Notes: generated by a model from the letters alone, not told the origin. A DNA stretch of 64,000 nt from Mesaphorura yosii (GCA_009869945.1 WIXG01000091.1:124001-188000), one strand, 5' to 3'. Positions 49,910 through 62,686 are shown, counted from the first letter of the stretch. Program-made: numbers and translations.

Positions 49910-52250
49910 TCAATCATTCCTGGAAAACAATTTAGGCCCAGCTGGTCGAAGAGTAGCAGAACTGACTGACGCTGACTGCTGGTCTTGACTTTCTCCTGGC
50001 AGACTTTGTTGAGGTTGAGAAAAGCAAGGGCCAAAGTCAACTGGCTTGGAGTCGTTCGACGTTAAGCCTGACAAGCTCGTCAAATTCTGGACGCGGTACT
50101 TGATGTAGTAAGAGGGCTCCTGGTTGACTAAATTGGTGTGTCGTGAGGGTTCCGAAAAAATCATCGGAAAATACTGCACTCTGCGTGACGACCAAGCCTA
50201 ATAAAAACATGTGCCATGTCACTTTCATTGATGTTTAAGATACTGTAGGCTGAGTTCAATGTTCAAGAATGGAAACTTTACTCACAATTGCAAGCAAGGC
50301 CCCTTGGTTGAAATTCTTCTGAAACGCGATTGCCACAGGAAGTTCTCCGTCCTGACCTCGGACAAATCCACAAGCGATGAGTGTAATGGTTGGCTTTCGT
50401 TGAACTCGGAAGACGGCAACCAATTCAGAATCACTAAAGAGTACAGCTAATCTTGTACCAGTGGGATCCCAGTCAATCTGCAGCACTTTGCCACCAGCCC
50501 TGAAGTGAAACCAAAAGAAGGCCGTTAAGATCGTGTTTCTTTTGCAAACCTCGGATATTAAATGCTGATTCAAGTTGGTTTACTTGTATCTTAGGGAAGA
50601 TCCTGATTGCCTAACGGTGCATACTTTCAAATTAAAAAGAGGCGTAACGAGAGGTTCCGACTTTTCTGAAATTAGCTCGATTTCGCAGGGTTTCATGTCC
50701 AACGAGTACAAGATTGAGTCATTAACAAAAATGATACTAGAGCCGTCAGGACTCCACGCGAAGGCTTCAACAAATTCTGAGGCAGTATTCCATTTTCTTG
50801 AACGAACACCGTCCTCAAACGTCCAAATCCTAAAGAAAGGAACCAAATTATTAGTTTTTCCTCTGTTAACATATTACTCGACGTCGGCAGTGATCCAGGA
50901 ATGTCATGAAGTGCCTACAAGAAAAGCGAAGTCGGAGTTGTGCAAAATAGGTTGAGATTCAAAGTATTTGACCATTTTGCCGCCGGAATTCCACCACTTC
51001 GAATTCTGGTCAGCGGTGTCGGTTTCCATGAATCAGTATTCCAAATAACAAGGCAGTTGTCGTTAGCTGATGAAGTAACTAGTCTTCTTCCCTGTTGGAG
51101 AACAAAGTACAGATTTTGCAAAGCTAGAGGTTAGAAAACGAACCGGTATAATCGCAAGGCAGTCAGCTTACATTTGAACTGAAGTCTAAACTTGTTATCG
51201 GGCAATGTCCCGAGAAGCGATGAAGTTTCGTGCGACTCGAAGATGAAGTCAAAGATCCTCTCACGTGCCAAATTAAAAGTCCAGTTTCCACTCCCACGGC
51301 CAACTCTGATGAAAACGGTCTATAAAAATTGAGGGTTTACTTTTTACCACATGCATTCTCAGTTTGCCTAATACCTGTTCGCATCAATTACAAAAACTTA
51401 CCTCCAGGCCAGGCAAGACACCATCTGCTGGTCGTAGTTTCTTAATAGCGAAATTATATTTTCCTCGTGGGCAACAACTCTGATGGTGTCGTCATTCAAG
51501 GCCAATGCGAATGTAGAGTATGTCGGGTGCCACGCCATCGCCCTAACCCAACTTCGTTTCCATTGACGAACTGGAGCAAAATTCTGGATGAGATCGCTTG
51601 CGGACAACTACATCAAGAACCAAAAAATATTAATCACTGTGTACTTGAACTATGAACCTAATAATGACTAACAGCGACTTGAGGGTGAAAGTATGTATAG
51701 CCATATCTCCAAAAACTTGTCAAGGAATTTCGAAAATTGAGAAGCTGGATAACTGCATTTGTGACAACGGCTGGCACATCGGATCTTCGAAGTTCTTTGA
51801 GAGCTCCTTCAAGACCGTTGTCATTCCTATGAAATGAAACCATATCGAAGTGACCATATGCACCTCTCTCCTCTGTTTACTAGTTATTAAATACCCGTAC
51901 CAGCCATCCCAAGCTGCCTTCACTGCACTCTCTTCTTTCGGCTTAATCAAGAACCCTTCTTCCTCGATACTTCCTCCGCGTATAGTTGGAATCCGCTTGG
52001 AAGCCACCTTTGGTTGAAGTGATTCTTCAGTCACGGGAATGTATTTATCAGTCAATGAGGTAAAAGCTCTGGCCCCAGGTGGATTAGTGCTGTCAGGTGA
52101 AAAGGCAACCTGGAATTCCGTGTTAATTTCACATACTGTGACATGGTTGCTCTGCGGCAGCTCCGGAAAGATTTCCAACGTGTTTAAATTTTCGAACAAG
52201 TCTTCTTCTCTCACTGCATCGTAAATTGCTGGTCGCTTTCTACTCGCCAT
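49910..52250 (-). CDS. AAAS: Nucleoporin ALADIN (WD-repeat)
   Basis: Eight exons (52250-51901, 51826-51673, 51607-51402, 51319-51172, 51091-50919, 50829-50584, 50499-50286, 50197-49910) join in frame to 592 residues. The N-terminus resembles the ALADIN head, with the Trp-containing AAWDGW and LEGALKEL region. The WD propeller includes VRAMAWHPTYSTFALALNDD, then LVTSSANDNCLVIWNTDSW, SGGIPAAKW, FVEAFAWSPDGSSIIFVNDS, VLQIDWDPTGTRLAVLFSDS and FNQGALLAIAWSSRRVQYFP. Each lines up with the matching blade of vertebrate ALADIN. The C-terminal 70 residues are low-complexity and Ser/Gln-rich, somewhat longer than in human. ALADIN is anchored to the pore by NDC1, on the cytoplasmic face. The start codon is preceded by a splice-acceptor-like TTGTATTTCAG. 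Confidence 0.94.
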
Positions 52251-52307
52251 TTCTGAAATACAAGTTCGATGGATAGGATTAGATTCATTAGATTATAGCA
52301 AATGTAT

Positions 52308-52314
52308 TTATATA
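52308..52314 (-). promoter_or_regulatory. TATA box candidate for ALADIN
   Basis: TATATAA on the minus strand, 58 bases upstream of the ALADIN start codon, inside the 192-base gap after KICS2. It would place a start site near 52280. It is the only promoter-like element visible in the gap. Confidence 0.35.
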
Positions 52315-52442
52315 TCATTGCCGAAATTGAAACGCAGACGGCCCAAGAAGTACTCAAAACGACCCCATAGGCTAAACGTGGTGACTAAATTGTTTATGGT
52401 GAATAATGGAGTTGAATGAATTGTGTTAGTAAATAGTCTGAT

Positions 52443-54564
52443 TTATTTGGCACCAAGTTTAAGGCTCGAGAATATTTTTCCACATTTTAGGTCAGAAATC
52501 AGCTCCTGCATAAATTTCATGACGTAGCTATCTTTCTCCGACTTTTTTGTTTCGTAGACACAAAGTAAGAAGACTCTTGGATCCACACGGCCCAGGAAGT
52601 AAGTTGATTGAATCTAAACATGTGAAACCAGTATGCCTATTAGTGGCAGATTCACAAGAAATGCATGCTAGTGAATCCTTAAGAAAATATTATTACGCTG
52701 GAATCAAAGAACCCTATCAATTTGTCCGCGACCAGCTCTTTCATTCGACCAGAAATCAGCATTACGACACTCGGCCAATGGTGAACGGGTTTCTGAAACA
52801 GTAAGAGACTCAACAGCAACGGGGCGACTGGACCCAAAGTCTCCATTCCTTATCCTTACAGCTGGAATCGACAAAACGGCCGGAAAGGTTTCAATTCCCT
52901 TAGGCGATTCTTGCTTTCGAGCTGGATGCTCATAGCCATGCGGATTGAATTTAATGTCCCTGGCGTCAAAAACCAAGCACACAGCAAGAGCGTCTGTTCT
53001 CTTCTGGAAGGACTGAATTCTGAAATTAAATTTTGAGAAAAATGCCTTTCAAACCCGTTTACCTAAAGATGCAACCTCAAGATTATCTCTTTTACTTTAG
53101 GAAGTAGTCTGCCTGCAATTTCGTAGAGATTGTTCGGATGTCAAATCCAGGATTTGAATATGTGCTCAGGATTTCATTAAAGTAGAGCGAGAGCTTGGAC
53201 AGAATCGTTGCTTTCACTTTCAGCAGCCAATTGTACAAATTCGGCGGAGCAGATGAAGACTTAAGGAAGCTTGACTTCTTGTTGGACTATAACACAAACG
53301 AGATATCCAATTCAGACAATTCGTACGTATTCATGATAAATACGGTATCAGACCTGTCGAGCTTGAAGAAAGTCTGCCCACTCGGTAAGTTTTGTCTGAG
53401 CAAACTGTATCGAGATGATGGTCCCGAAAAAATCCCAATTTTGTGTGCACGAATGGCATTTGAGCAAGTTAAAAATGACTTCAATCTCCCATCTAAATTC
53501 ACACAAACCTTTATGACCAAAATCTGAACAAAAACTAACAACTAAACCACACTAACCCCATCGATTGGAGCAGGGAACCTCCTGTTCTCACCGATCCCAC
53601 ACTCTTCAGATCATCGGTGTATTTTTCATAGACGAGCTCAATATCGGAGAGCAAATCATCAATTTCAACATTCTTGGCAGATCCAAGCAAAGACAATTTT
53701 TCATAACTGCGGCGATTCGAGTATTGGTTATTTCTAGCCAGATACGCATTATGCATAACGTTACTGCTCACTTACAAATCAGTAAGATCCAAGCGGATAT
53801 TTATGAGAAACAGAAGGTCTTTTGTGAAGTATTGATAATCTGAATTGGAAGCGAATTTGGCCAAGTCATGTTTCGCTTGTTCTAATTGAAGTTTCAAGTT
53901 TATCTGCCAAAGAGAATGCGAGAATGGCGAAGTTAGAATTTTACCCGATCAATAATGAAGATATCAATTTGTGAAGCACTTACATCCTTTCGCAGAAAAC
54001 CTTTTGGAGCTAAGAAAGACAGGCTCATGTACTGCTTCTCTAAAAGAGCTATTTGGCTCAGAGGATGTGCTAAGCAACCCCAAGGTGGTTCATTGGGTTT
54101 ATGTTGACATGTCTGCTTCTCAGCCAATTCTTTCGCTTTCTCAAATGCAAACGTGGATAGCAGATTTGAATAAGACTCTAGAAAGTGCAAGAAACCATGG
54201 ATGGCTGGCAATTCGGACTTAAACGAGAGCTAGACTAACCCACGAAAGCACCAAAAGAATTTGGTTCGGACAACGACAATGAATCTGCTTTAGCAGCAAG
54301 ATCAGGTGAAGGAGTGATAGATGAAAGAGCTGAAGATGTGCTTGCGAGTGGAATGGCTATTGCTTCTGAGACATTTTGAGGTCCTTTTGTCTCCGACCCT
54401 AATGCTAATGCTGGATAGTGATCGGAGAACGACGGTGGTGACATAATGATTCTTCTATCATTTCTGCCAGCAAACTGGTTCACCATTAATGGTGATGATC
54501 TCTGGAGAAAATTTACTGAAGTGGATGATGCTGATTGATAGTCGTCATCAGTACTACTAGACAT
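52443..54564 (-). CDS. KICS2: KICSTOR subunit 2 (C12orf66 homologue)
   Basis: Nine exons (54564-54240, 54177-53984, 53903-53776, 53733-53557, 53492-53354, 53286-53096, 53019-52860, 52792-52697, 52613-52443) join in frame to 526 residues. Diagnostic matches to KICS2 occur throughout: FAFEKAKELAEKQ near the start of the domain, a WEIEVIFNLLKC stretch, NLYNWLLKVKATILSKLSLY, then VCLVFDARD, HGYEHPARKQESPKGIE, FPAVLSIP, HHWPSVVMLI, STYFLGRVDP, and the end YETKKSEKDSYVMKFMQEL through SSLKLGAK. KICS2 is one of four KICSTOR subunits (with SZT2, ITFG2, kaptin) that hold GATOR1 on lysosomes to restrain TORC1 when nutrients are low. The first 108 residues are a Ser-rich extension not present in the human protein (about 445 residues). 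The stop codon overlaps an AATAAA. Divergent from XRN1. Confidence 0.93.
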
Positions 54565-55224
54565 CTAATCACAATTGCTCGAGCTTAGTGTTTTGAAAGG
54601 CCGTTATAGACACATACCCTTGAAATCTTACCTCGAAAGCTTCGGCCTCGAACAAATGGAAAATGTAATGATCATTCGTCGTTTGCTGGTGATTTGATGA
54701 GAGAGAGATGTTGTTCTGCTTGTATTTGAAAAAACAATTGCTTAATTTCGATGACTGGCTTCACCGATCCTCTGGCAGGCTGCCTAAACCACAACTTTGA
54801 TACAAACAAAAACTGCGTTGCCACTCAATCCACTATCCTTGAGCTAATCTTGCCATTTTACTCTGAGATTATTCGTAGGACTTCATATGTTCACGATTTT
54901 CTGAGCTTGTTCTTGGCTCTCTTGTTGGGCAACTTTCTTGAATCGTGAATTTGGAATTTGCGTTTATAAATCATTTCGATGAGAGAGTTGAAAGTTCGAG
55001 AAAGCTGAAAACTCCAATTTTCATTTGTAGTTCGATAATTTAGGTGTTTAATCTAATCAATTTGTGATTTGAGTCGATTACTAGTGGTGGAGTTGATAGT
55101 TTTGGCAAAGTCATTAGAGTCAGTGTCCTGCTTGAAGGTTCGAGAGCTCTAGTGGCAAGCGAAACTTATGAAGACAGTAGTTTTTTAAAAGTTCTAAGCA
55201 GTGAGGAATTTCAAGGGTTGAAAT
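54565..55224. promoter_or_regulatory. Shared intergenic region between KICS2 and XRN1
   Basis: The two start codons are 660 bases apart and point away from each other, so the promoters of both genes should lie here. A TCAGTG initiator candidate for XRN1 sits at 55120-55125 without a DPE at +28. No coding exon is seen. Confidence 0.5.
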
Positions 55225-58200
55225 ATGGGAGTACCGAAGTTTTATCGGTGGATCTCCGAGAGATACCCCTGCTTAAGTGAGAAGATCAAAGAGTATCAAG
55301 TAAGGAAGGAAAGGATTCTTATTTTGTTGTGCATGTACTTCGCTTTTGGCTCTGGGGTTGGCCCGTGTCTACTTATCTAAACTCTTTACTACAACCGTGT
55401 AATAAGAAATACGTGCGTAAATGTTTCAGATTCCTGAATTTGATAATCTGTATTTGGACATGAATGGAATCATTCACAATTGCTCACATCCAAATGATGA
55501 AGATGTTCATCTCCGAATTCCGGAGCAGTACATTTTTCGCGACATTTTCCGCTATCTTGATTTCCTTTTCAAGATGATCAAGCCCATGAAGCTCTTCTTC
55601 ATGGCAGTTGATGGTGTTGCACCCCGCGCTAAGATGAATCAAGTACGGTTCATGTCTTCATGTTAATTAAAATGAAAATTGTGATAATATGTAAGCATTG
55701 TTATTATTTTCGCCTAACAGCAACGAGGAAGGCGGTTTAGGTCTGCTAAAATCGCAGAAGACCAAGAGAAAGAAGCAGTTAGGAATGGAGAGATACTTCC
55801 ATCAGAGGATAGATTCGACAGCAATTGCATTACCCCTGGAACTGAATTTATGGCTAAACTTCATGAGCAATTGAAATACTTTATCCAAATTAAGATTTCG
55901 ACTGATCCATTATGGCAAAGAGAAGGTAAGAATTGTGAACGTGTCACAGGGAATGTGATTGAACTGGTTTTCCAAACTTTGTAGGATTGGTGGTCATTTT
56001 AAGTGGTCATGATGTTCCTGGCGAAGGAGAGCACAAGATAATGGACTACATACGGTTTCTTCGTTCTAGTCCCGATTATAATCCTGAGACTCGTCACTGT
56101 CTGTATGGTTTGGATGCTGATCTCATGATGCTCGGGCTTTCTTGCCACGAGCTTCATTTTTCTCTATTGAGGTAAATTGAATGATAAAGTTTTTTGTATT
56201 GTTTCAATTATTTGACGCTATGTAATACGCGTATTCTTGCACGTTTAAAGGGAAGAGGTACGGTTCAACAATCGTCCAAAAAAGACCAATAAGAAGAAAA
56301 AACCTGTGGGTGGGTATGCTCCAACCAACAATGGAACTACCTTCGACATGACAAATGTGTCTATTTATACTAATGACAACGGCGGACCGACGATAGTTAC
56401 ATTAGAACGTTCTACCGTAACTACAGTGAATCAAGACCAGACGTACGCCGCAGCAATTTCTGCTGTCAAAGTTGAAGACGAGGCAGAAAAACCGTTTGAC
56501 GTTGATTCTGTGCTGGCACCATCTAATTACGAAGGCCTTCGTAACAGACAATCGTTCAAACCACCAATCCCCGAGAAAACTCCATTCTTTCTTCTTCACC
56601 TTTCTCTTCTTCGTGACTATATCGACGAAGAATTCAAGGGGTTACGCGAAACTTTGAAAGACCATGAAACATTGAAGTAAGTGCTAAATCTGTTAATCAA
56701 GAAAGAGCTTCGAGGTTTCGGACGAATTCGCCATAACTCATATTTAAACGAAACAGGTACGACTTGGAGAAAGTAATAGATGACTGGATTCTCCTTAGCA
56801 TATTAGTGGGCAATGATTTTGTTCCCCACTTGCCAAAACTTCATATCGCGAAGGGTGCACTGCCGCTTTTATACGGCACTTATATGAGAGTTCTACCTTC
56901 ATTAGACGGCTATATCAACGAAAGCGGAATCTTAAATTTACCACGGTTTGAAAAATTTCTAAGAGCCTTGAGCGTGTTTGACATTGCTGAGTTCGAAAAC
57001 GACTACGACGATATGAAATGGAAACTTTCAAAAACTAACGTTCCTGTGCACAAAGTGGTAAGATATTCTGGAGCTCCGGAACATTCTGTTTGTGAATTCC
57101 AAGAAAAAATCATTTTATTAATCATTATTTCAGATCGAAAGTTTTGCTCTCGGGGAAGAGCAATTTGAGGAAGAAGCTCTCGAGCCAGAAGACGAATTAC
57201 AACTGTTGATTCAACGCAGTGACGCGGAAATTGTGAATGGAAATGCTTGCGCTAATTTGGACAAGATATTCGGCGACTCGGATGATCTATTTGGGGAGGA
57301 TCAATCACCAGAATTCAAAACTGAATTCTATCATCACAAGCGCGACTACTACAACGATAAACTGAAGATTGAGAATTTGACGCAAGCCAAGTTGGCCGAG
57401 CTCAACGAAGATTATATCCGTGCGATATGCTGGATATTGCTCTACTACTACAAAGGCGTTTCATCCTGGGGTTGGTACTACCCACATCATTATGCTCCCT
57501 ACACATCAGATTTGAGAGATATTTCTCGCTTCCAAATCAAGTTTGACATTGGCAACCCTTTTAAGCCATTTGAGCAACTTCTTGGAGTGCTTCCAGCACA
57601 AAGCAAGAAACTCCTGCCGAGAGTTTATCATGTAAAATGCTACAATAATTGTACGGACAATCGCATCCGACACGGAATTAATCATCTAATGTTTTCAGGA
57701 TCTAATGACCGATATGAAGTCTCCAATTGTACAATACTATCCTGATCAATTTGAGCAAGATCTGAACGGGAAAAGAAATGACTGGGAGGCAGTTGTCCTC
57801 ATTCCGTTCATTGAGGAACAGCTACTGCTAAAAGCTATGAATGAAAGGGATGGACTTTTGACGAATGAAGAGAAGATGCGCAATTCAAGAGGTTTAATGT
57901 GTTGCTACAGGTAGACTGTGAAGTCCTTTGCTCTTTTGAGTCCCACGCCTACCTTTTCTTTTGATGTCACATTTTCAGATACTCAGAAAACCCATCCGGA
58001 CCAGTTGAGGCTCCCGGGCACATCTTTCCAACGTTGAAGGCATCGCATGCTTCGGAGGAAAAGATCAAAGAAGTGACTTACAATCCTGAAACGCTTCCAA
58101 GAGGCCTTCATCCGAGAGCCAAACGGGATATTGTGTATCAGGGTTTCCCAACTTTAAAATCCAAGCCTCATTCAGTAAGTTCTTGGAATAAATGGCGTCT

Positions 58201-61200
58201 GGCCCTTTCTGGACGCACTGACATTTTATTCGCATATAATCTACAGGGTGAACTCGTGTCCGGCGCTGGCATTAAAGTGTTTGATTTTGTGGCGAGAGAC
58301 GATTCGTTGATATTGAGTCTGACTGCAGAAGACTTGGGATGCTCTGTCAGTGCTTTCAATGTATGCAGATTGATCGTTGGAAAAACGGTTTGGGTGAACT
58401 GGCCACATTTAACATTAGCCCTCGTCACGTCTGTTTCGGATGCCTCTTCTAAATATTGGCTTAATCCAAATACTGGTCGTCCGTGTAAAGGTACATCAAC
58501 GTTACCATTTCAGTTCGCTTTTCGCTTGGTAGTTCCGGTTCCCAGAAGCACTCACCTCTGATTTCTGAACATTTTTGTATACAGATTTATCGTATCAAGG
58601 AGGAAGGCAACACGAGAGAACAATGAGTGATCTAGAAGAGTCGCACAAGAAGTTCAAGGGAATAACTTTTACGGAGAGATCTGTCATCGTTTGGGCTAAG
58701 CCCATGGAAGGACGAAAAGCTCGATGCAATGACAAAGGAGAAATCTTGTACCAAATCCAGGTATAGTAGAAAATGATTTCGATGTTTCGAGTATTCTAAA
58801 AATGAAGCTTTATTTCATGCTTCTTGTTTCAGTGGGGAAAGTCAGAGCAGCCGTACCCTCTGCAAACAATTATATTTGAAATGGACAAAGTTGTGTCCAT
58901 TGGACAGAACCGCAGCTTGTCATACAAAGATTTCTATAAAATGGGACAACAAGTTTTTGTATTGCAAGGGCCCTACTTTGGGTTTATGGGAATGGTTGTT
59001 GGGTACGACGACAAATCAAAGAAGGTCAAACTAGAATTCAGAACTTCCAAACGAGATCCTGCAGAACAGGTTCTTAAAGTAAGTACAACTGGGAATGCCA
59101 AGACTTGGATATTTACTAAGAGTTGATGTTATTCTATTCGCAGCAAATTCGTACTTCGGAAGTGTTCAGAACTAGACGCTTTGAAACCTCGAATCGAGCC
59201 GCGATGAGATGTGGACTTCAGTCATTTGTATTTAACAAGCTGACAGGTATTTGTTTCTTCACATTATTGCTTAACAAGTTGGAACAAGTTAAAAAAAATG
59301 ACTACTGACTTTGATAGGGTCAATCTACGTTTCCGTTGAAAAACAAAAGAAAATAGCATATAATAAGGCGGTGAAAGGCAAGAAAGCAAAAACAAATGAA
59401 AAGATAAGTTCATCGGATTCCGACGAAGGAACTGAAGTCGAAGTCGAAATTGAACAAAAGAAGGATAACAAATTTGACATAGGGTTGAATTTGAAGTTTA
59501 ATGTGAGAAATCAAGAAGTGAGAGGGTACACACGGAAGCAGGACGGCAACTGGCTTTACTCTATGAAGACTGTAAAACTTGTAAATGGTATGTAAATTAT
59601 TTTTAACAGATAAAATCCCCGAAATATTTGCTAATATAATGTTCTCTGTCTCTAGAATACTGCGCCAAATTTACAGAAGTAGTTTCATACTTGAGTGGCA
59701 GAAATAATCATCAGGATGTTTATACTGGAACAGACATCTTCAAAGAAAACGCCTCCGAAAAAGTGAAAGAAATACTGAATTGGAAAAATGAAAACGGAAT
59801 TTCAGACCTCGAGAAAGTGCCACTTAATTCCGAAGTGCTTGATGATGAAGACATTGAAGTTATATGGAAACGGATTGTAGAACTACCGAGTTCCGAGTCA
59901 GCGCCCAAGTCCACTGCCTTTGTCCACGCATCGAAGTTGTTTAAGGTAGCTACTAGTATGAGTAATATGTTGCATATAAAGATTTCATTTATTCTCTATT
60001 TTATAGCCTGGTGTGGACACTGGATGTGTCACGGCACTTCCTGATCTTGGGCACAATCTGCTGGACAGAGTCGTCTGCGTAGATCCCAGCTCATCTATTT
60101 CTCTTGGGCAACTCGGAACTATTGTTGGAATTATGAATCCTGTGAAAACCGAGGCGGAAAACGCATTTAGCACCACAAGTGATTCAAATGTTCAAAACTT
60201 GCTCATTCTTTGTGATCCCATGAAAGAAATATTTGAGCCCGTTCCTAATCAGCATCCATCTTTGGAAGCTGCCAATTTACTGAACATGCTTCAAATTGGA
60301 TCCAAGCCCTTCAATCAGAAACCAGTAGCCGAACCTTCAGCGCCAGAGGAGCCAAAATGCACCCTTATCAAACTGTACCCATTTCAAGTGCTGAATTTGA
60401 CCAAAAATGAAGCCTTAGCTAATCAGCCAAGCGCTCCAGCACAACAACAAGAACAACTGTCAAAGTTACTCGGAGGTCTAATCAGTTCAGGCAGCAAGCA
60501 TGAACAATCAAGCACGGTTGTCCCATCACATAAGAAACCGCAACAACTAACTTCTTCCCGTAGCAACAACGGAGTAACGAAAGAATTTAGGCCCACTGCA
60601 ATTCTCCAGAGAAAGGAGGCACCCACTGTCGCTGTACTGGCAAATAATACTCAAGAAGAAAATGATTATGACGAGAGTAAATACGATGGAGTTCCACATG
60701 AAAAAATCCAGGAGGAAGTAAAGTTGATAGGCAAACAAGTGTTCCAGCTCCAGACGCAGCAGACTCGTGAAAGAGATGCGGGTAGTACAGATTATCAAAA
60801 ATACACTCCAGAAATAAGTCGATTATACAACCGAATGGGTTTCTTGAAAAATATCATAACTGGAGGGCAGACCGCAAAAGATATAGTAAAGCTACAGCAT
60901 TTGTTTGCGGAAGCAGTTGCGAAGAAGGAAGCGTCAAATCAGATGAATCAACAATCATGGCCAGCTAAAGTGAGAACAGAGCCTGTGAGACAGCACACGC
61001 ACACGGGAGCATCGCCTTTTCAAAATCCTGGCAGTTCTCCAAATGATCCACTTGGCCTAAAACGAATGCTTGACGAGGCAGAGGCGAGAAAACGCCCATC
61101 TCAACCTGTCCAGCCACAATCCCAACTTTCCCAGCACCAAAAAGTTAAGTCTCAAGCTGGAGAAACAGCGAACCCTAATTCGACTGAATTCAAACCGTGT

Positions 61201-61524
61201 AAAAAGGATCGCAAGGGAATCAACAAAAAGAAAATGACGCATCTTAATTTGAATTCGAGTGCTTCTACCTCAGCTTCAATTTCAACTCATGGCAGCACCT
61301 CGGCTGCGCCAGCGTCGGCACATGGTCAGTCTAGAGTGACACCACCGTCTCCCGTCCCAGGGAACGACTCTTTTCGGGGAAATTTCAAGCTCCTGTCTTC
61401 AGCCGTTCAAGATATTCGACATGCAGCCCAAACCACGACTACGACTAAAGCTGCTACCGAGCCCAGCAGCAGAAAGTCTGAGCCGCGCAAAGTTACTTTA
61501 GCTGCAAATTTTCCTGTTCAGTAA
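55225..61524 (+). CDS. XRN1: 5'-3' exoribonuclease 1 (pacman)
   Basis: Sixteen exons (55225-55299, 55430-55642, 55721-55925, 55985-56171, 56251-56676, 56757-57057, 57134-57631, 57699-57910, 57979-58174, 58247-58490, 58585-58760, 58833-59078, 59144-59246, 59318-59587, 59656-59945, 60007-61524) join in frame to 1,719 residues, close to human XRN1. It degrades decapped 5'-monophosphate mRNA in the cytoplasm and P-bodies. All metal-binding residues are present: D35 ([11 protein letters not shown]), D86 ([19 protein letters not shown]), E178 and E180 ([11 protein letters not shown]), D208 and D210 ([12 protein letters not shown]) and D389 ([10 protein letters not shown]). The positions after 226 are shifted by an unusual insertion of about 90 residues between EEVRF and [17 protein letters not shown]. 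The PAZ/Tudor, KOW, winged-helix and SH3-like region follows. A large last exon encodes a 505-residue Gln/Pro/Ser-rich tail, likely the decapping-factor binding region. Confidence 0.96.
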
Positions 61525-61549
61525 ATGGAATCCGTGGAGTAGACTCCAA

Positions 61550-61555
61550 AATAAA
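61550..61555 (+). terminator. Poly(A) signal of XRN1
   Basis: AATAAA 26 bases after the stop codon. Confidence 0.55.
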
Positions 61556-62024
61556 GATAAGGACATTAAGGATCAGTACTTAAGATTTATTAACGTAGTT
61601 ACATTTACTTTAGTAACTTATAGTTAATTAATTGACTTCTGAGTAAAAATGACTGCAACTGCCAATTAATTGTTGCTGAATTAGTTCACGTGTAATAAAT
61701 TATGAAATTATGGACTCATCTTGACGTCGCGTCGCGTCGTTTCCTTTCATTTCATTTCACGCGTTGTAAATATAAAGGCGTGCTGAAATGCAAGCCGTCG
61801 AATAAAACGAAGTGCCGGGAGTTTCGCATTCAAAAGTCGCTTTCATTTCAAGCTTGCCTAGTCGGCTTTATCATCGTTTATTGGATCCGAGCATTTGTTG
61901 GAGTGTAATTAGTATATTATTGGATTGATTTCAAGACGCAAGGTCTTAAGGAATCAGAATTAGGCAAGCAGCAAGCTTTTTTTTTAGCGGTCAATTATAC
62001 TTCTATTCCTCTGGAAGTTTGAAG

Positions 62025-62147
62025 GTATGTTAAGTTTTGGTTTCCCATCTTCACAATCGAGTTAAATATTGTGAAATATGTTTTGTCGGATCGCCGCATT
62101 CCATATTTAGTTAGCTATCGTATAAGTTATTGCTGCCATTGTTTTAG
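62025..62147 (+). other. 5' UTR intron of SmF
   Basis: Donor AAG|GTATGT and acceptor CATTGTTTTAG enclose 123 bases and leave a 17-base leader before the start codon. Confidence 0.5.
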
Positions 62148-62164
62148 ACCAGAAAACCGGCAAG

Positions 62165-62434
62165 ATGCAGATGCCAATGAATCCAAAGCCATTTCTCAAC
62201 TCCCTGACTGGGAAGTCCGTTGGTGTCAAGCTGAAATGGGGGCCTGAGTACAAAGGGTATCTGGTTTCTGTGGATGGATACATGAATCTGCAGTTGGCAC
62301 AAACTGAAGAAATTGTGGATGGAGTGGTGCAGGGTTCACTGGGAGAAGTTTTGATCCGTTGCAACAATGTACTCTACATCCGAATGTACGACGAAGACGA
62401 GGCTGGGGGAGGTGGCGACACAATGGATCAGTGA
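62165..62434 (+). CDS. SNRPF: Small nuclear ribonucleoprotein F (SmF)
   Basis: One uninterrupted coding exon of 89 residues, against 86 in human. It covers the Sm fold: Sm1 with [20 protein letters not shown] and VDGYMNLQL, and Sm2 with [12 protein letters not shown], followed by the acidic YDEDEAGGG tail typical of SmF. SmF pairs with SmE and SmG in the seven-member ring on the U-rich site of U1, U2, U4 and U5 snRNAs and so serves pre-mRNA splicing. The intron is in the leader, not the coding part. Confidence 0.97.
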   Translation: MQMPMNPKPFLNSLTGKSVGVKLKWGPEYKGYLVSVDGYMNLQLAQTEEIVDGVVQGSLGEVLIRCNNVLYIRMYDEDEAGGGGDTMDQ

Positions 62435-62481
62435 CCAACTCAACTTTCTTGTTACTTATGCTTTGTAATTTAATCTCATTC

Positions 62482-62487
62482 AATAAA
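62482..62487 (+). terminator. Poly(A) signal of SmF
   Basis: AATAAA about 48 bases after the stop codon. Confidence 0.6.
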
Positions 62488-62594
62488 AGTATGCAGTACT
62501 TTTGTTTATCTTGTGAGTTCTGAGCATTGTCCGCTCTTATTCCGCTTGTTTTATTACTTATTCACTGTGAAATCAATAAGGTAAAATCAAGAAA

Positions 62595-62600
62595 TTTATT
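62595..62600 (-). terminator. Poly(A) signal of the repeated-exon gene
   Basis: AATAAA on the minus strand, about 87 bases beyond the stop codon of the basic protein. Confidence 0.5.
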
Positions 62601-62686
62601 GACAAAAATATGGAAGTTTGAATAAAGGGGTAAAACGTGAAAAAGTGGATTAAACTAATGGCAGATTCGTGTTTCCACCCTCTCCC

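Noticed and set aside
53514-53556. Acceptor TTTTTGTTCAG for KICS2 exon 5
   Set aside because: It leads to a stop codon within five codons; the acceptor at 53493 keeps the frame and matches the family.
54204-54239. A 35-base intron at the first KICS2 junction
   Set aside because: A 62-base intron ending at a much stronger pyrimidine-rich acceptor (54178) gives the same frame and fits the size of the other introns.
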